A DNA stretch of 64,000 nt from Fulvivirga ulvae (GCF_021389975.1 NZ_CP089981.1:824501-888500); one strand, 5' to 3'; shown: positions 8,304 to 16,145, counted from the stretch's first letter. Notes: a model not told the origin generated them from the sequence alone. Made by a program: numbers and translations.

Positions 8304-8747
8304 ATGATAGTAGCCAAACCTAAAGTAGGCACACTTTTTTCCCTGGGACTGTTTATTGCAATCAGCCTTAGTGTGGCCATATACACAGCATTCCTGATGC
8401 TGGCCAGCAATTCTATTGCATGGTATCAATATGCAATTGTGATCATTTTGTTTCCCTTATCGCTGGGCCTGGCAGTCAAAGTTGTATTCGGATACAAAAT
8501 AATATCCATAGGCAAAGAAAAACTTGATATCACCTTCCCTACTCGCTTCAAAAGGGAAAGCTATAAAATAAAAGATATAGATTACTGGAAAGAAACCCAG
8601 GTAAAGACAGCTACAGGTACTTACAAAGAGGTTGAAATTCAGTTTGACGACAAAAAGCAGCTGTCGCTTTCCTTTCAGGAGCACACGGATTATCCGAAAG
8701 TGATCCAGTACCTGAAAAAAAAATGTGCAAAAAAAATGCGATCTTAA
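8304..8747 (+). CDS. Small membrane protein with C-terminal PH-like part, unknown
   Basis: From the ATG at 8304 the protein has 147 residues: two hydrophobic helices (GTLFSLGLFIAISLSVAIYTAFL and WYQYAIVIILFPLSLGLAV) and then a soluble beta-rich end (DITFPTRFKRESYKIKDIDYWKE, then KEVEIQFDDKKQLSLSFQEHTDY), which looks like the PH-like part of small Bacteroidota membrane proteins. An in-frame GTG at 8226 and an ATG at 8256 would add up to 26 residues; I prefer 8304 since it starts just before the membrane segment. The crcB gene follows after three bases, so the two are cotranscribed. The function is unknown. Confidence 0.65.
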   Translation: MIVAKPKVGTLFSLGLFIAISLSVAIYTAFLMLASNSIAWYQYAIVIILFPLSLGLAVKVVFGYKIISIGKEKLDITFPTRFKRESYKIKDIDYWKETQVKTATGTYKEVEIQFDDKKQLSLSFQEHTDYPKVIQYLKKKCAKKMRS

Positions 8748-8750
8748 ACC

Positions 8751-9131
8751 ATGCTTAAAAATGTACTTATTGTTGGGCTTGGTGGTTTTGTCGGCAGTAT
8801 AGCTCGTTATCTGGCTTATGTGCTTATTGACAAGCGGTTTCCGTCTTTGTACCCTGTAAGCACATTGAGCGTTAATATTATCGGAAGTTTTATCCTGGGG
8901 ATTATTACAGGTTTCTTATTAAAAACCAACACGACCAACGATTCCTTAAAACTTTTGCTGGCCGTAGGATTCTGTGGCAGTTTTACCACTTTTTCCACGT
9001 TTGCTTATGAAAATCTTTTTTTCATCAATCAAAAGCTGGTATCTACAGCACTGATATACATTTTAATCAGCCTGATCTTAGGTCTTCTGGCCGTTTTTGC
9101 CGGACACTGGATTGGGAAAACGGTACTTTAG
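8751..9131 (+). CDS. crcB: Fluoride efflux channel CrcB/Fluc
   Basis: The 126-residue, four-helix protein carries the family hallmarks: GGFVGSIARY at the N-terminus, STLSVNIIGSFILGI with the conserved Asn in helix 2, and GFCGSFTTFSTFAYE in helix 3, where the TTFSTF phenylalanine box lines the fluoride pore. CrcB/Fluc forms dual-topology dimers in the inner membrane and exports fluoride passively. It is second in an operon with the membrane protein at 8304. No fluoride riboswitch was found upstream. Confidence 0.95.
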   Translation: MLKNVLIVGLGGFVGSIARYLAYVLIDKRFPSLYPVSTLSVNIIGSFILGIITGFLLKTNTTNDSLKLLLAVGFCGSFTTFSTFAYENLFFINQKLVSTALIYILISLILGLLAVFAGHWIGKTVL

Positions 9132-9145
9132 TTATTACTAGTAAA

Positions 9146-9169
9146 GCTGACCGTTTATTAGCGGTCAGC
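9146..9169. terminator. Bidirectional terminator between convergent genes
   Basis: GCTGACCG (9146-9153) and CGGTCAGC (9162-9169) form a perfect 8-bp stem around an eight-base loop. It sits between the convergent crcB and CarboxypepD_reg genes. T-tracts are weak on both sides, so termination is inferred from position and stem strength. Confidence 0.55.
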
Positions 9170-9178
9170 CTTCAATCG

Positions 9179-9811
9179 CTAATTATCCTTTTTATTTTCT
9201 TTAAACTTTCCTTGTCGCACATCACGTATAAAATCTGCCCACCTTACCGGGTTCAAAAAGTTATTGGGAGGTATAGTGCCATGAAGCTCATATAACCGGT
9301 TATAGCGCATCTGATCGTAATAGTACTCATACTGTTCATTATCATTAACGGTTTTGTTCATGTCTCGCTGTACCTCGAACACTAGGTCATCCATGCTCCG
9401 TTTAGGTTTCACATCCAAAAAAGCATTTTCAAAAGTTTTAATATCCGGCCATGGAAAAACTACTACCTCGCTGAGCATTACTGTTTCTTTGCGCATCAGT
9501 TGTACCAGCGAGTATTGCTCGGCATTGAGATCGTAAGGCATAATAAAAGCCGCATCACGGTAACCAATAGAGGTAAACAGCAGGGTATCACCCGGATTGA
9601 TGAACAAGGAAAAGTATCCATTATTATCAGCAGCCGTTCCATACATGGTACTGACAATTCTAATGCTTACATAAGGGATCTCCTTACGATCATCGGCATC
9701 AAGCACTACTCCGCTAACACGTACGGATTTAGGCATTTTATTTTGTCCGTAAGAGGAGAATCCTGCTAACAAAGCCAGTATAAGCAACAACCCCGGGTAA
9801 TACCTTTTCAT
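9179..9811 (-). CDS. Secreted carboxypeptidase-regulatory-like domain protein
   Basis: The protein of 210 residues has a signal peptide (LLLILALLAGFSSYGQ) followed by a CarboxypepD_reg-like beta-sandwich at about residues 28-110 (VRVSGVVLDADDRKEIPYVSIRIVSTMYGTAADNNGYFSLFINPGDTLLFTSIGY...), the same domain that begins many SusC/TonB receptors. The C-terminal part (FPWPDIKTFENAFLDVKP and on) is polar and ends with a Lys/Asp-rich tail. Such stand-alone proteins are common in Bacteroidota envelopes; the function is not known. It lies 26 bases downstream of the M42 peptidase gene and on the same strand, so the two may be cotranscribed. Confidence 0.8.
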   Translation of the reverse strand: MKRYYPGLLLILALLAGFSSYGQNKMPKSVRVSGVVLDADDRKEIPYVSIRIVSTMYGTAADNNGYFSLFINPGDTLLFTSIGYRDAAFIMPYDLNAEQYSLVQLMRKETVMLSEVVVFPWPDIKTFENAFLDVKPKRSMDDLVFEVQRDMNKTVNDNEQYEYYYDQMRYNRLYELHGTIPPNNFLNPVRWADFIRDVRQGKFKENKKDN

Positions 9812-9837
9812 ATCCTATAGTTTAGTTTTACTTACCA

Positions 9838-10887
9838 TTACCGGTGTGCCCAATCGTATTGATCCAGCGACTCCAGGCACGCCTTCAGCAGTTTGATACT
9901 GCCTTCAATATCCTCCTTATGCGCCATTTCGATCACCTGATGCAGGTGTCTTGTGGGTATAGAAACTGCACCGGAAATTGCGCCGCGTTTCCCCATACGC
10001 TGTATTCCTGCAGTATCGGTTCCTCCCGCTGTAAGAAGTTCAGGCTGCCATTTGATCATAAACTTTTCTGCAATATCCTTCATATAGTCTACCATTCTGT
10101 AGTCGCATATAGTCATGGCATCCATTATTTTAATGGCTGCACCATGGCCCAATGAGGTCACCTTTTCATGAGCCTGGGCTCCTGGCAGATCATAGGCAAT
10201 AGTAGTATCCAAACCAAAGCCGAAATCGGGATCAAGGGTATGCGCTGCTACATTGGCTCCCCTTATACCCACCTCCTCTTGCACGGTGAACACACCATAT
10301 GTATCATAAGGTAACTTCTTTATCGACCTTAATGTTTCGATTAATACAAATACCGATACCCTGTTATCTATTGATTTGCAATTGACGCACTCACCCATTT
10401 CTATCAGTTCCCGTTCTCTTGTGATAGGATTACCCACACTAATCACTTTCTCCACTTCACTTTTCGACATACCAAGATCGATATAGAAATCCTGTATCTT
10501 AGGCATTTTTGTTTTTTCCTCAGCGCTCATCACATGTACAGGTTTGGTGCCCATCACACCCATAACATCACTTTTGCCATGAATAATTACCCGCTGAGCA
10601 GTCAGTGTTTTTGGATCGAACCCGCCCAGTGTGGTAAAACGAACAAACCCCTGATCATCTATATGAGTAACTATAAATCCTATTTCATCCATATGCGCTG
10701 CAACCATTGCTCTTTTTTCGCTGGATGCTCCCTTCTTAAAAGCAATTACATTGCCCATATTATCCACTTCAACAGCATCCACCAATGGTTCTATCTCTTC
10801 CAACACCAGATTCCTAATTCTACTTTCATACCCGGGTACACCGGGTGCTTCACATATCTTTTTTAGCAGTTTAACATCTATTCCCAT
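9838..10887 (-). CDS. M42 family metallopeptidase (glutamyl/deblocking aminopeptidase type)
   Basis: The 349-residue protein shows the M42 pattern: CEAPGVPGYESRIR near the start, the zinc-ligand motif AAHMDEIGF (His and Asp, about residues 65-73), the catalytic EE of FTVQEEVGIRGA (about 205-216), the later ligand Asp in GFGLDTT, and the final ligand His in SIPTRHLHQVIEM near residue 322. M42 enzymes are cytosolic, two-metal, dodecameric aminopeptidases that trim peptides. It has no signal peptide. The substrate preference cannot be read from sequence. Confidence 0.92.
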   Translation of the reverse strand: MGIDVKLLKKICEAPGVPGYESRIRNLVLEEIEPLVDAVEVDNMGNVIAFKKGASSEKRAMVAAHMDEIGFIVTHIDDQGFVRFTTLGGFDPKTLTAQRVIIHGKSDVMGVMGTKPVHVMSAEEKTKMPKIQDFYIDLGMSKSEVEKVISVGNPITRERELIEMGECVNCKSIDNRVSVFVLIETLRSIKKLPYDTYGVFTVQEEVGIRGANVAAHTLDPDFGFGLDTTIAYDLPGAQAHEKVTSLGHGAAIKIMDAMTICDYRMVDYMKDIAEKFMIKWQPELLTAGGTDTAGIQRMGKRGAISGAVSIPTRHLHQVIEMAHKEDIEGSIKLLKACLESLDQYDWAHR

Positions 10888-11092
10888 AGCTACTTTAATT
10901 AGTTTAGTCAGTTCTTAACTTTAAAATTCGGCTTATCCAATATTACCTAAAAAGGAAGAAATCCCTTTATAATATGTGGAATAATTCTGTTATTTTTTAA
11001 TACCCTTTCATGAAAATAGTGTGCTAATGCATTGATTTTAAATGTTGGCCAGCCGACATTTCTTCTTAAATGAAAATAAACTTTCAAAAAAG

Positions 11093-11125
11093 TTTGCAGT
11101 TGTAACTTTTACAATTTTATATTTG
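11093..11125 (+). promoter_or_regulatory. Promoter of the sulfur-assimilation operon
   Basis: TTTG at 11093-11096 and TATATTTG at 11118-11125, separated by 21 bases, match the Bacteroidota -33 and -7 elements (TTTG and TAnnTTTG). Transcription would begin near 11131-11135, just before the SAM-I riboswitch. Confidence 0.6.
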
Positions 11126-11155
11126 TAGCATCAATTACCTACTCTGTAGTAGTTG

Positions 11156-11279
11156 ATTTATAAAGAATGAGGTGAGAGACAGGCTCTAAGACCCTCTGGC
11201 AACCATCAATCAAAAGTGATATAGGTGCCAAATCCTGATCCCGAATGTTCGTCAGGTGGCGAAATGGGAGAATATAAAT
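11156..11279 (+). promoter_or_regulatory. SAM-I (S-box) riboswitch
   Basis: The core is easily recognised: GAGGTGAGAGACAGGCTC, then GACCCTCTGGCAACC (the P2 helix and kink-turn/junction sequence), a variable P3 hairpin, and GGTGCCAAATCC with the bases that bind the SAM moiety and close P3/P4. A P4 hairpin CCTGA/TCAGG follows. The closing P1 helix can form between ATTTATA (11156-11162) and TATAAAT (11273-11279). SAM-I riboswitches turn off methionine/cysteine genes when S-adenosylmethionine is high. The genes downstream (ferredoxin, metZ, sulfite reductase) fit. The expression platform is not obvious: the first ORF downstream is the poly-Cys peptide at 11290. Confidence 0.9.
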
Positions 11280-11289
11280 TAACTGAAAA

Positions 11290-11415
11290 ATGAATAAGTT
11301 AACATCATCTTACTTAGAATCACAGAAACGCCGGCAGGGTCAGGTATCTCCTATGATTATTTCACAATTCAGCAACATGAGTATTTGTTGTTGCTGTTGT
11401 TGTTGTACCTGCTAG
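11290..11415 (+). CDS. Small ORF with seven consecutive Cys codons, putative Cys leader peptide
   Basis: An ATG 10 bases after the SAM-I riboswitch opens a 41-codon frame whose last 12 residues read MSI, seven Cys, Thr, Cys, stop. Six of the seven tandem codons are TGT and one is TGC. In-frame ATGs at 11353 and 11377 could give shorter forms; the last would be a 12-residue peptide of typical leader length. Eight Cys codons in nine positions are very unlikely by chance and lie upstream of cysteine/methionine genes, so ribosome stalling on scarce Cys-tRNA is the natural reading. The stop codon lies in the first hairpin described at 11412. A translated functional peptide (for example metal binding) is an alternative. 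The sequence is too short for homology. Confidence 0.7.
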   Translation: MNKLTSSYLESQKRRQGQVSPMIISQFSNMSICCCCCCCTC

Positions 11416-11502
11416 GCTAAGGTCAATCATACCTTTGGCCCTAGAGCAACAGGTGCGTTAATACCCTTCAAGCGCACGGGAAATACATATGTCATTTTCC
11501 CA
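11412..11502 (+). promoter_or_regulatory. Structured leader after the poly-Cys ORF
   Basis: Three hairpins can be drawn in the transcript. The first (11412-11444) pairs CTAGG-C-TAAGGT with ACCTTTGGCCCTAG and includes the poly-Cys stop codon, so a terminating or stalled ribosome would open it. The second is GTGCG/CGCAC (11453-11477). The third pairs GGGAAAT (11478-11484) with ATTTTCCC (11494-11501), followed after 14 bases by a T-run. The 3' arm of the last hairpin can instead pair with TGGGAGAAT at 11265-11273 in the riboswitch end. No textbook terminator was found, so any attenuation here may be Rho-dependent or use this alternative pairing. Inference from pairing only. Confidence 0.4.
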
Positions 11503-11553
11503 AATCCAAGTCAAATTTTTAACATCTAAAATACCTAAAACCTAACACTAGCA

Positions 11554-11901
11554 ATGGCACTACTAATAACAGAAGAATGCATTAACTGCGGGGCCTGCGA
11601 GCCAGAATGCCCCAATACCGCTATCTACGAAGGTGGCGAAGAGTGGTCATGGAGTGAGGGTACGGATCTCTCTGAGGTGGAGCTTGAGGATGGCTCAGTT
11701 ACACCGGGAGACGAACAGCAAACCCCCATTTCAGACAGCTTTTTCTATATCGTTTCAGGTAAATGTACAGAATGCGTAGGCTTCCATGAAGAGCCGCAAT
11801 GTGCTGCCGTTTGTCCGGTAGACTGCTGTGTACCTGACCCCGATTATGAAGAAACAGAGGAGGAGTTATCAGAAAAACAACAGTGGCTACATGCCTCATA
11901 A
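11554..11901 (+). CDS. 4Fe-4S dicluster ferredoxin
   Basis: The 115-residue acidic protein has two cluster motifs: [12 protein letters not shown] at residues 9-20 (CxxCxxCxxxCP) and [22 protein letters not shown] from about residue 73 (CxxC-x8-CxxxCP). The eight-residue insert in the second motif and the helical C-terminal tail are those of Alvin-type (Allochromatium) ferredoxins. It carries low-potential electrons; with sulfite reductase and Fe-S APS reductase in the same operon, the likely role is electron donor to sulfite reductase. It is the first full-size gene behind the riboswitch and leader, and precedes metZ by 21 bases. Confidence 0.9.
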   Translation: MALLITEECINCGACEPECPNTAIYEGGEEWSWSEGTDLSEVELEDGSVTPGDEQQTPISDSFFYIVSGKCTECVGFHEEPQCAAVCPVDCCVPDPDYEETEEELSEKQQWLHAS

Positions 11902-11922
11902 AATAAACAGAGAAGATTGAAT

Positions 11923-13101
11923 ATGCCGGAATACAAACATTTTGAAACCAAAGCCATACGTAACCAGAGCGAGCGCTCCGGGTTTAGGGAGCACTCAGTG
12001 CCTCTTTACATTACCTCAAGTTTTACTTTTGAAGATGCCGAACAGGCACGTGCGTTATTTGCAGATGAGGTAGATGGTAATATTTATACCCGATTTTCAA
12101 ACCCTAACAACACCGAGTTTATCGACAAACTTTGTGCTATGGAGGGTACGGAAGACGGGATAGCTACTGCCTCCGGAATGGCGGCTATGTTTTCCAGCAT
12201 GGCAGCTCTTCTAAAAAATGGCGATCATATATTGGCTTCAAGATCTGTTTTTGGCTCTACTCATCAGCTATTCACTCAGGTGTTTCCAAAATGGGGCATC
12301 GAGCATTCATATGCAGATATCAATAATCAGGACGATTGGGAAAAGAAGATCAAACCCAACACTAAAATGATCTTTGTGGAGACTCCTTCAAACCCTGCAC
12401 TGGATATCATCGATCTGGAGTGGCTGGGGCAATTGGCTAAGAGGCACAATCTAATTTTAAATGTTGATAATTGCTTCGCAACACCGTATTTACAGCAACC
12501 AGCCAAATATGGAGCGCACCTGGTAACACACTCTGCCACTAAATTTATTGACGGGCAAGGCAGAACTATTGCCGGAGCTATATTGGGCACAAAAGAATTG
12601 ATCAATGAAATCAGGTTTTTCACCCGGCATACCGGCCCTTCATTATCACCTTTCAATGGGTGGCTGTTGAGCAAGAGCCTTGAAACTTTGGCCGTACGTA
12701 TGGACCGCCACTGCGACAGCGCCATTAGAATTGCCGAGTACCTTGAAGGACATGACGAACTGGAATTGGTAAAGTATCCGTTCCTTGGATCTCATCCGCA
12801 AAGCCAGCTCGCAAAAAAGCAAATGAAGATGGGTGGCGGACTAGTGACTTTTGTAGTTAAGGGAGGAATTGATCGTGGCCGCAAATTTTTGAACAGTCTT
12901 AAAATGCTGTCGCTTACAGCTAACCTGGGAGATTCGAGAACCATAGCCACTCACCCTGCTTCTACCACTCATTCAAAACTTACAGATGAGGAAAGAGCCG
13001 AAGTAGGTATACTACCCGGACTGGTACGGATATCCGTAGGTCTGGAAAATGTAAATGATATACTTGAAGACATTGAAAACGCACTAAGAGCATCAAAATG
13101 A
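11923..13101 (+). CDS. metZ: O-succinylhomoserine (or O-acetylhomoserine) sulfhydrylase, MetZ-type
   Basis: The 392-residue enzyme belongs to the Cys/Met-metabolism PLP family. Seen: YTRFSNPNNTEF and ATASGMAAMFSSMAALL (substrate and phosphate contacts), the Asp that holds the pyridine ring in NVDNCFATPYLQQP, and the Schiff-base lysine K207 in HSATKFIDGQGR; the last wording is characteristic of MetZ-type sulfhydrylases. It would join sulfide to an activated homoserine to give homocysteine. Which acyl group is used cannot be told here. I chose the ATG at 11923 rather than the TTG two codons upstream. The stop codon overlaps the start of a Cys-rich small ORF (ATGA), so translation of that leader may depend on ribosomes finishing metZ. 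Confidence 0.9.
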   Translation: MPEYKHFETKAIRNQSERSGFREHSVPLYITSSFTFEDAEQARALFADEVDGNIYTRFSNPNNTEFIDKLCAMEGTEDGIATASGMAAMFSSMAALLKNGDHILASRSVFGSTHQLFTQVFPKWGIEHSYADINNQDDWEKKIKPNTKMIFVETPSNPALDIIDLEWLGQLAKRHNLILNVDNCFATPYLQQPAKYGAHLVTHSATKFIDGQGRTIAGAILGTKELINEIRFFTRHTGPSLSPFNGWLLSKSLETLAVRMDRHCDSAIRIAEYLEGHDELELVKYPFLGSHPQSQLAKKQMKMGGGLVTFVVKGGIDRGRKFLNSLKMLSLTANLGDSRTIATHPASTTHSKLTDEERAEVGILPGLVRISVGLENVNDILEDIENALRASK

Positions 13102-13166
13102 GGCAACTAATTAATAACGTCATTTTCTGTATGTGCTGCCTATGTTGTAAGCATGTGAAGGAATAA
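13098..13166 (+). CDS. Cys-rich 22-residue leader peptide upstream of sulfite reductase
   Basis: The ATG overlaps the metZ stop (ATGA) and opens a 22-codon frame whose middle reads CMCCLCC (five Cys in seven residues), then KHVKE and TAA at 13164-13166. Only three bases after that stop begins GTATCCGG, which is complementary to CCGGATAC in the loop of the strong terminator at 13195-13232. Position, size and codon content are those of a classic amino-acid leader peptide, here for cysteine. Expected logic: with enough Cys-tRNA the ribosome reaches the stop and masks GTATCCGG, so the terminator forms; when Cys is scarce it stalls 19-39 bases earlier and leaves GTATCCGG free to pair. This is inference, but every element is visible in the sequence. 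Confidence 0.75.
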   Translation: MRQLINNVIFCMCCLCCKHVKE

Positions 13167-13168
13167 TT

Positions 13169-13232
13169 GTATCCGGTCAGGAATAAAAAACACCAAAAAG
13201 GCCTCTTCCGGATACGCAGAAGAGGCCTTTTT
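13169..13232 (+). terminator. Attenuator: intrinsic terminator with competing antiterminator arm
   Basis: The terminator is a 14-bp stem, AAAAAGGCCTCTTC at 13195-13208 with GAAGAGGCCTTTTT at 13219-13232, a 10-base loop and a T-run. GTATCCGG at 13169-13176 is an exact 8-base complement of CCGGATAC at 13208-13215, which is the terminator loop plus the last base of its 5' arm. The two pairings should interfere. It lies 37 bases before sulfite reductase and within the metZ-sir intergenic region, so it decides whether the sulfate-reduction genes are transcribed with metZ. Confidence 0.85.
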
Positions 13233-13269
13233 TATTAAAGAAATTAAAAACATTAAAACAAGTAGTGAT

Positions 13270-15396
13270 ATGAGCATAGTACTAGACCAAAAGATCTCCA
13301 AAGCAGCTCAAAAAGACATTCATGAACTGCAACAGAAGATATCACAATTTAAAAAAGGTGAGATCCAGGAAGAGCGCTTCAAAGCTTTCCGGCTCGCTCG
13401 TGGCGTGTATGGCCAGCGCCAGCTTGGCGTGCAGATGTTCCGGCTCAAGTTGCCCTATGGCAAGCTTACCGGAGATCAACTGATCCGTATTGCGGACCTT
13501 TCAGAAGAGTACACCAACGGGAATTTGCATACCACCACCCGGCAGAATATTCAACTGCACTATGTGCATCTGGAGGATACGCCTGAGATGTGGGCAAAGC
13601 TGGAGGAAAAAGGAGTGACTACCAAAGAGGCCTGTGGCAACACGGTAAGGACTATAACCGCTTCCCCTATGGCTGGTATTGATCCTGATGAGCCCTTCGA
13701 TGTGGCAGTCTACGCTCATGCGGCCTTTGAGTTCTTCCTGAGAAATCCGATATGCCAGGATATGGGGAGAAAAATAAAGATTGCCTTTTCTTCCAGCGAT
13801 AAAGATTCGGCCTTTACTTATATCCATGATTTTGGTTTTATACCCAGGATCAAAGATGGCGTAAAGGGATTTAAAGTAGTGGTTGGTGGAGGCCTGGGTG
13901 CACAGACTTTCATTGCCGAAACTGCATTCGAGTTTCTGCCGGCAGACAAGATCATACCTTTTATGGAAGCCGGCCTGAGAGTTTTTGACCGCTATGGCGA
14001 ACGCGAAAAACGACATAAAGCAAGGCTGAAATTCCTGATCGAACCTAAAAGAGGTCTAGGTCTGGAGAAGTTTTTGGAACTTGTGAAGCAGGAGCAAACG
14101 GCAAATGCTTTTCAGTCCTACCCGGTGGAAACGGAAGCCATACCGGTAGAAATACCTGAAAAACAGGAAACCCCGGAGGTTAGCATTACCAATGAGGCAC
14201 AGTATCAGGAGTGGCTTAGCACCAATGTTTTTGAACAAAAACAAAAAGGATTCTACGCCATTAAAGTACGCTTGCCATTGGGCAATATCCATGCTGAAAA
14301 AGCCCGGGAGCTTGTGAGACTAACCAAAGGGTATATTGCTGATGACATCAGGGTGACTGTCGGCCAGGGACTGTTGCTTAAGTTTGCCCGAAAAGAATAC
14401 CTGCCATACCTGCACTATGTGCTGGATCACCTGGGCCTTGCTGCACCTGGCGCTGATACTATCATAGATGTAACCGCCTGCCCTGGAACTGACACTTGTA
14501 ACCTTGGCGTAACCAACAGTACAGGTGTGGCAGCTGAGCTTGAAAAGTTGATCTACAATGAATACCACTCGCTGATCGCTGATGCGGATATTCATATAAA
14601 AATAAGTGGTTGCATGAACTCATGCGGCCAGCACATGATTGCCAACATAGGTTTTCATGGTAGCTCTATTAAAAACGGAGCATCAGTCATTCCTGCTCTA
14701 CAGGTAGTATTAGGTGGTGGTATTGATGAGTATGGTCGTGGCTTTATTGCGGATAAGGTTATCAAACTACCTACAAAAAAAATTCCTGAAGCCGTAAGAA
14801 GGTTATTGAATGACTATGATGCAAACTCTGAGGAAGGGGAATATTTCAACTACTATTACCTGAGACAGGGCAAAATGTATTTCTACAATCTGCTAAAGTC
14901 TCTTGCGGATGTTCAGGCACTTAGCAAAGATGACTACCTGGATTGGGGAGAAACTGAAGCTTTTGTACCTGAAATAGGAACCGGCGAGTGTGCCGGCGTA
15001 AGCTATGATGTAGTGAGTACCATACTTAATGATGCAGGCGAAAGATTGCACTATTCCGGCGAAGCACTGGAAGACGGGTACTATTCGGACTCTATTTACC
15101 ATAGCTACAGCACATTCGTAATTGCCGCCAAAGCACTTTTATTGAGCAAAGATGTGCATTGCAACACGCATATAGGCATAATCAAAGATTTTGCGGAGCA
15201 CTTTGAGGCTGTTGCGCTGCAAGTTGACTTTGAAGCTACTGTTCTTCAGATCAACCAGCGTATACCTGAACCTGTATTCGCAAAAGAATATCACGAACAG
15301 GCAAAGAACTTCTTTCAAAAGGTAGTAGCCCTCAGAAAAGAAGATGAAGAGAATGGAAAAGATAAAGAGGTAATTTCTAACTATTACAAAGCATGA
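13270..15396 (+). CDS. Assimilatory sulfite reductase (siroheme, 4Fe-4S) with C-terminal extension
   Basis: The 708-residue protein has two ferredoxin-like plus catalytic repeats of the nitrite/sulfite reductase family: RLARGVYGQRQLGVQMFRLKLPYG near residue 45, TTTRQNIQLHYV around 90, and the cluster/siroheme cysteines C404 and C410 (TACPGTDTCNLG) and C448 and C452 (GCMNSCGQH). It reduces sulfite to sulfide, probably with the operon ferredoxin. Residues about 565-708 are an extra helical domain not part of classic sulfite reductase; its pattern (YHSYSTFVIAAKALLLSKDV, HIGIIKDFAEHF) resembles HEPN-like domains. The next gene overlaps by four bases. Nitrite reductase activity is an alternative, but the cysH/metZ context favours sulfite. 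Confidence 0.9.
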   Translation: MSIVLDQKISKAAQKDIHELQQKISQFKKGEIQEERFKAFRLARGVYGQRQLGVQMFRLKLPYGKLTGDQLIRIADLSEEYTNGNLHTTTRQNIQLHYVHLEDTPEMWAKLEEKGVTTKEACGNTVRTITASPMAGIDPDEPFDVAVYAHAAFEFFLRNPICQDMGRKIKIAFSSSDKDSAFTYIHDFGFIPRIKDGVKGFKVVVGGGLGAQTFIAETAFEFLPADKIIPFMEAGLRVFDRYGEREKRHKARLKFLIEPKRGLGLEKFLELVKQEQTANAFQSYPVETEAIPVEIPEKQETPEVSITNEAQYQEWLSTNVFEQKQKGFYAIKVRLPLGNIHAEKARELVRLTKGYIADDIRVTVGQGLLLKFARKEYLPYLHYVLDHLGLAAPGADTIIDVTACPGTDTCNLGVTNSTGVAAELEKLIYNEYHSLIADADIHIKISGCMNSCGQHMIANIGFHGSSIKNGASVIPALQVVLGGGIDEYGRGFIADKVIKLPTKKIPEAVRRLLNDYDANSEEGEYFNYYYLRQGKMYFYNLLKSLADVQALSKDDYLDWGETEAFVPEIGTGECAGVSYDVVSTILNDAGERLHYSGEALEDGYYSDSIYHSYSTFVIAAKALLLSKDVHCNTHIGIIKDFAEHFEAVALQVDFEATVLQINQRIPEPVFAKEYHEQAKNFFQKVVALRKEDEENGKDKEVISNYYKA

Positions 15397-16145
15397 GTAA
15401 AACTGGACAATTAACTTTAGTGGGGGCCGGGCCGGGAGACCCGGACCTCATCTCTATAAAAGGTGTAAAAGCTATAGCATCTGCCGAAGTATTGCTATAT
15501 GATGCATTAATTAACAAACAGTTGCTAAAATATGCAGTAAGCACCTGCGAGAAGATTTACGTTGGCAAAAGGGCCGGAAGCCATAGCTCAACTCAAGATG
15601 AGATCAACCAGCTCATAGTTGAGCACGCGCTGCAAGGTAAACATGTAGTACGTCTTAAGGGTGGCGATCCGCTTATTTTTGCCAGGGGTAAAGAAGAGAT
15701 CGACTATGCAAAGGCTTTTGGTATACATACTGATGTGGTTATAGGCATCTCGAGTCTGAATTTGCCCGGCTATTATGGTATTCCGCTTACTACAAGGGGA
15801 ATAAATGAGAGCTTTTGGGTAGTAACTGCTACTAATAAACACGGAAAGCTGTCAACCGATGCAAGACTTGCCGCCCAGTCTTCTGCTACAGTTGTTTATT
15901 TTATGGGCTTGGGCAAGCTACCGGAGATCGTTTCCATCTATCAGTCGCTGGAGAAGCATGACACTCCTGTTGCCATCATATCGCAGGGTTCACTACCCAC
16001 TGCTCAAGTAGTTACAGGCACAATAAGCTCAATTATAAAGCAGAGCGCCGGCATTCCTGCCCCTGCATTGATCGTAATTGGCGAATCTGTCAATGAATAT
16101 CTTAATGTTTATGCACCTGTAAAGACCAGAAAGGATGAATACTGA
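15393..16145 (+). CDS. cobA: Uroporphyrinogen-III C-methyltransferase (SUMT)
   Basis: The protein of 250 residues has the SAM-binding GAGPGDPDLISIKG at residues 8-21, the VLYDALI-type motif, YVGKRAGSHSSTQDEIN, and VRLKGGDPLIFARGKEE near residue 85-100, all diagnostic of SUMT. It methylates uroporphyrinogen III at C2 and C7 to give precorrin-2, the start of siroheme synthesis, and so supplies the cofactor for the sulfite reductase encoded just upstream (four-base ATGA overlap). The precorrin-2 dehydrogenase gene overlaps its end. SAM use also links it to the SAM-I riboswitch of this operon. Confidence 0.93.
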   Translation: MSKTGQLTLVGAGPGDPDLISIKGVKAIASAEVLLYDALINKQLLKYAVSTCEKIYVGKRAGSHSSTQDEINQLIVEHALQGKHVVRLKGGDPLIFARGKEEIDYAKAFGIHTDVVIGISSLNLPGYYGIPLTTRGINESFWVVTATNKHGKLSTDARLAAQSSATVVYFMGLGKLPEIVSIYQSLEKHDTPVAIISQGSLPTAQVVTGTISSIIKQSAGIPAPALIVIGESVNEYLNVYAPVKTRKDEY

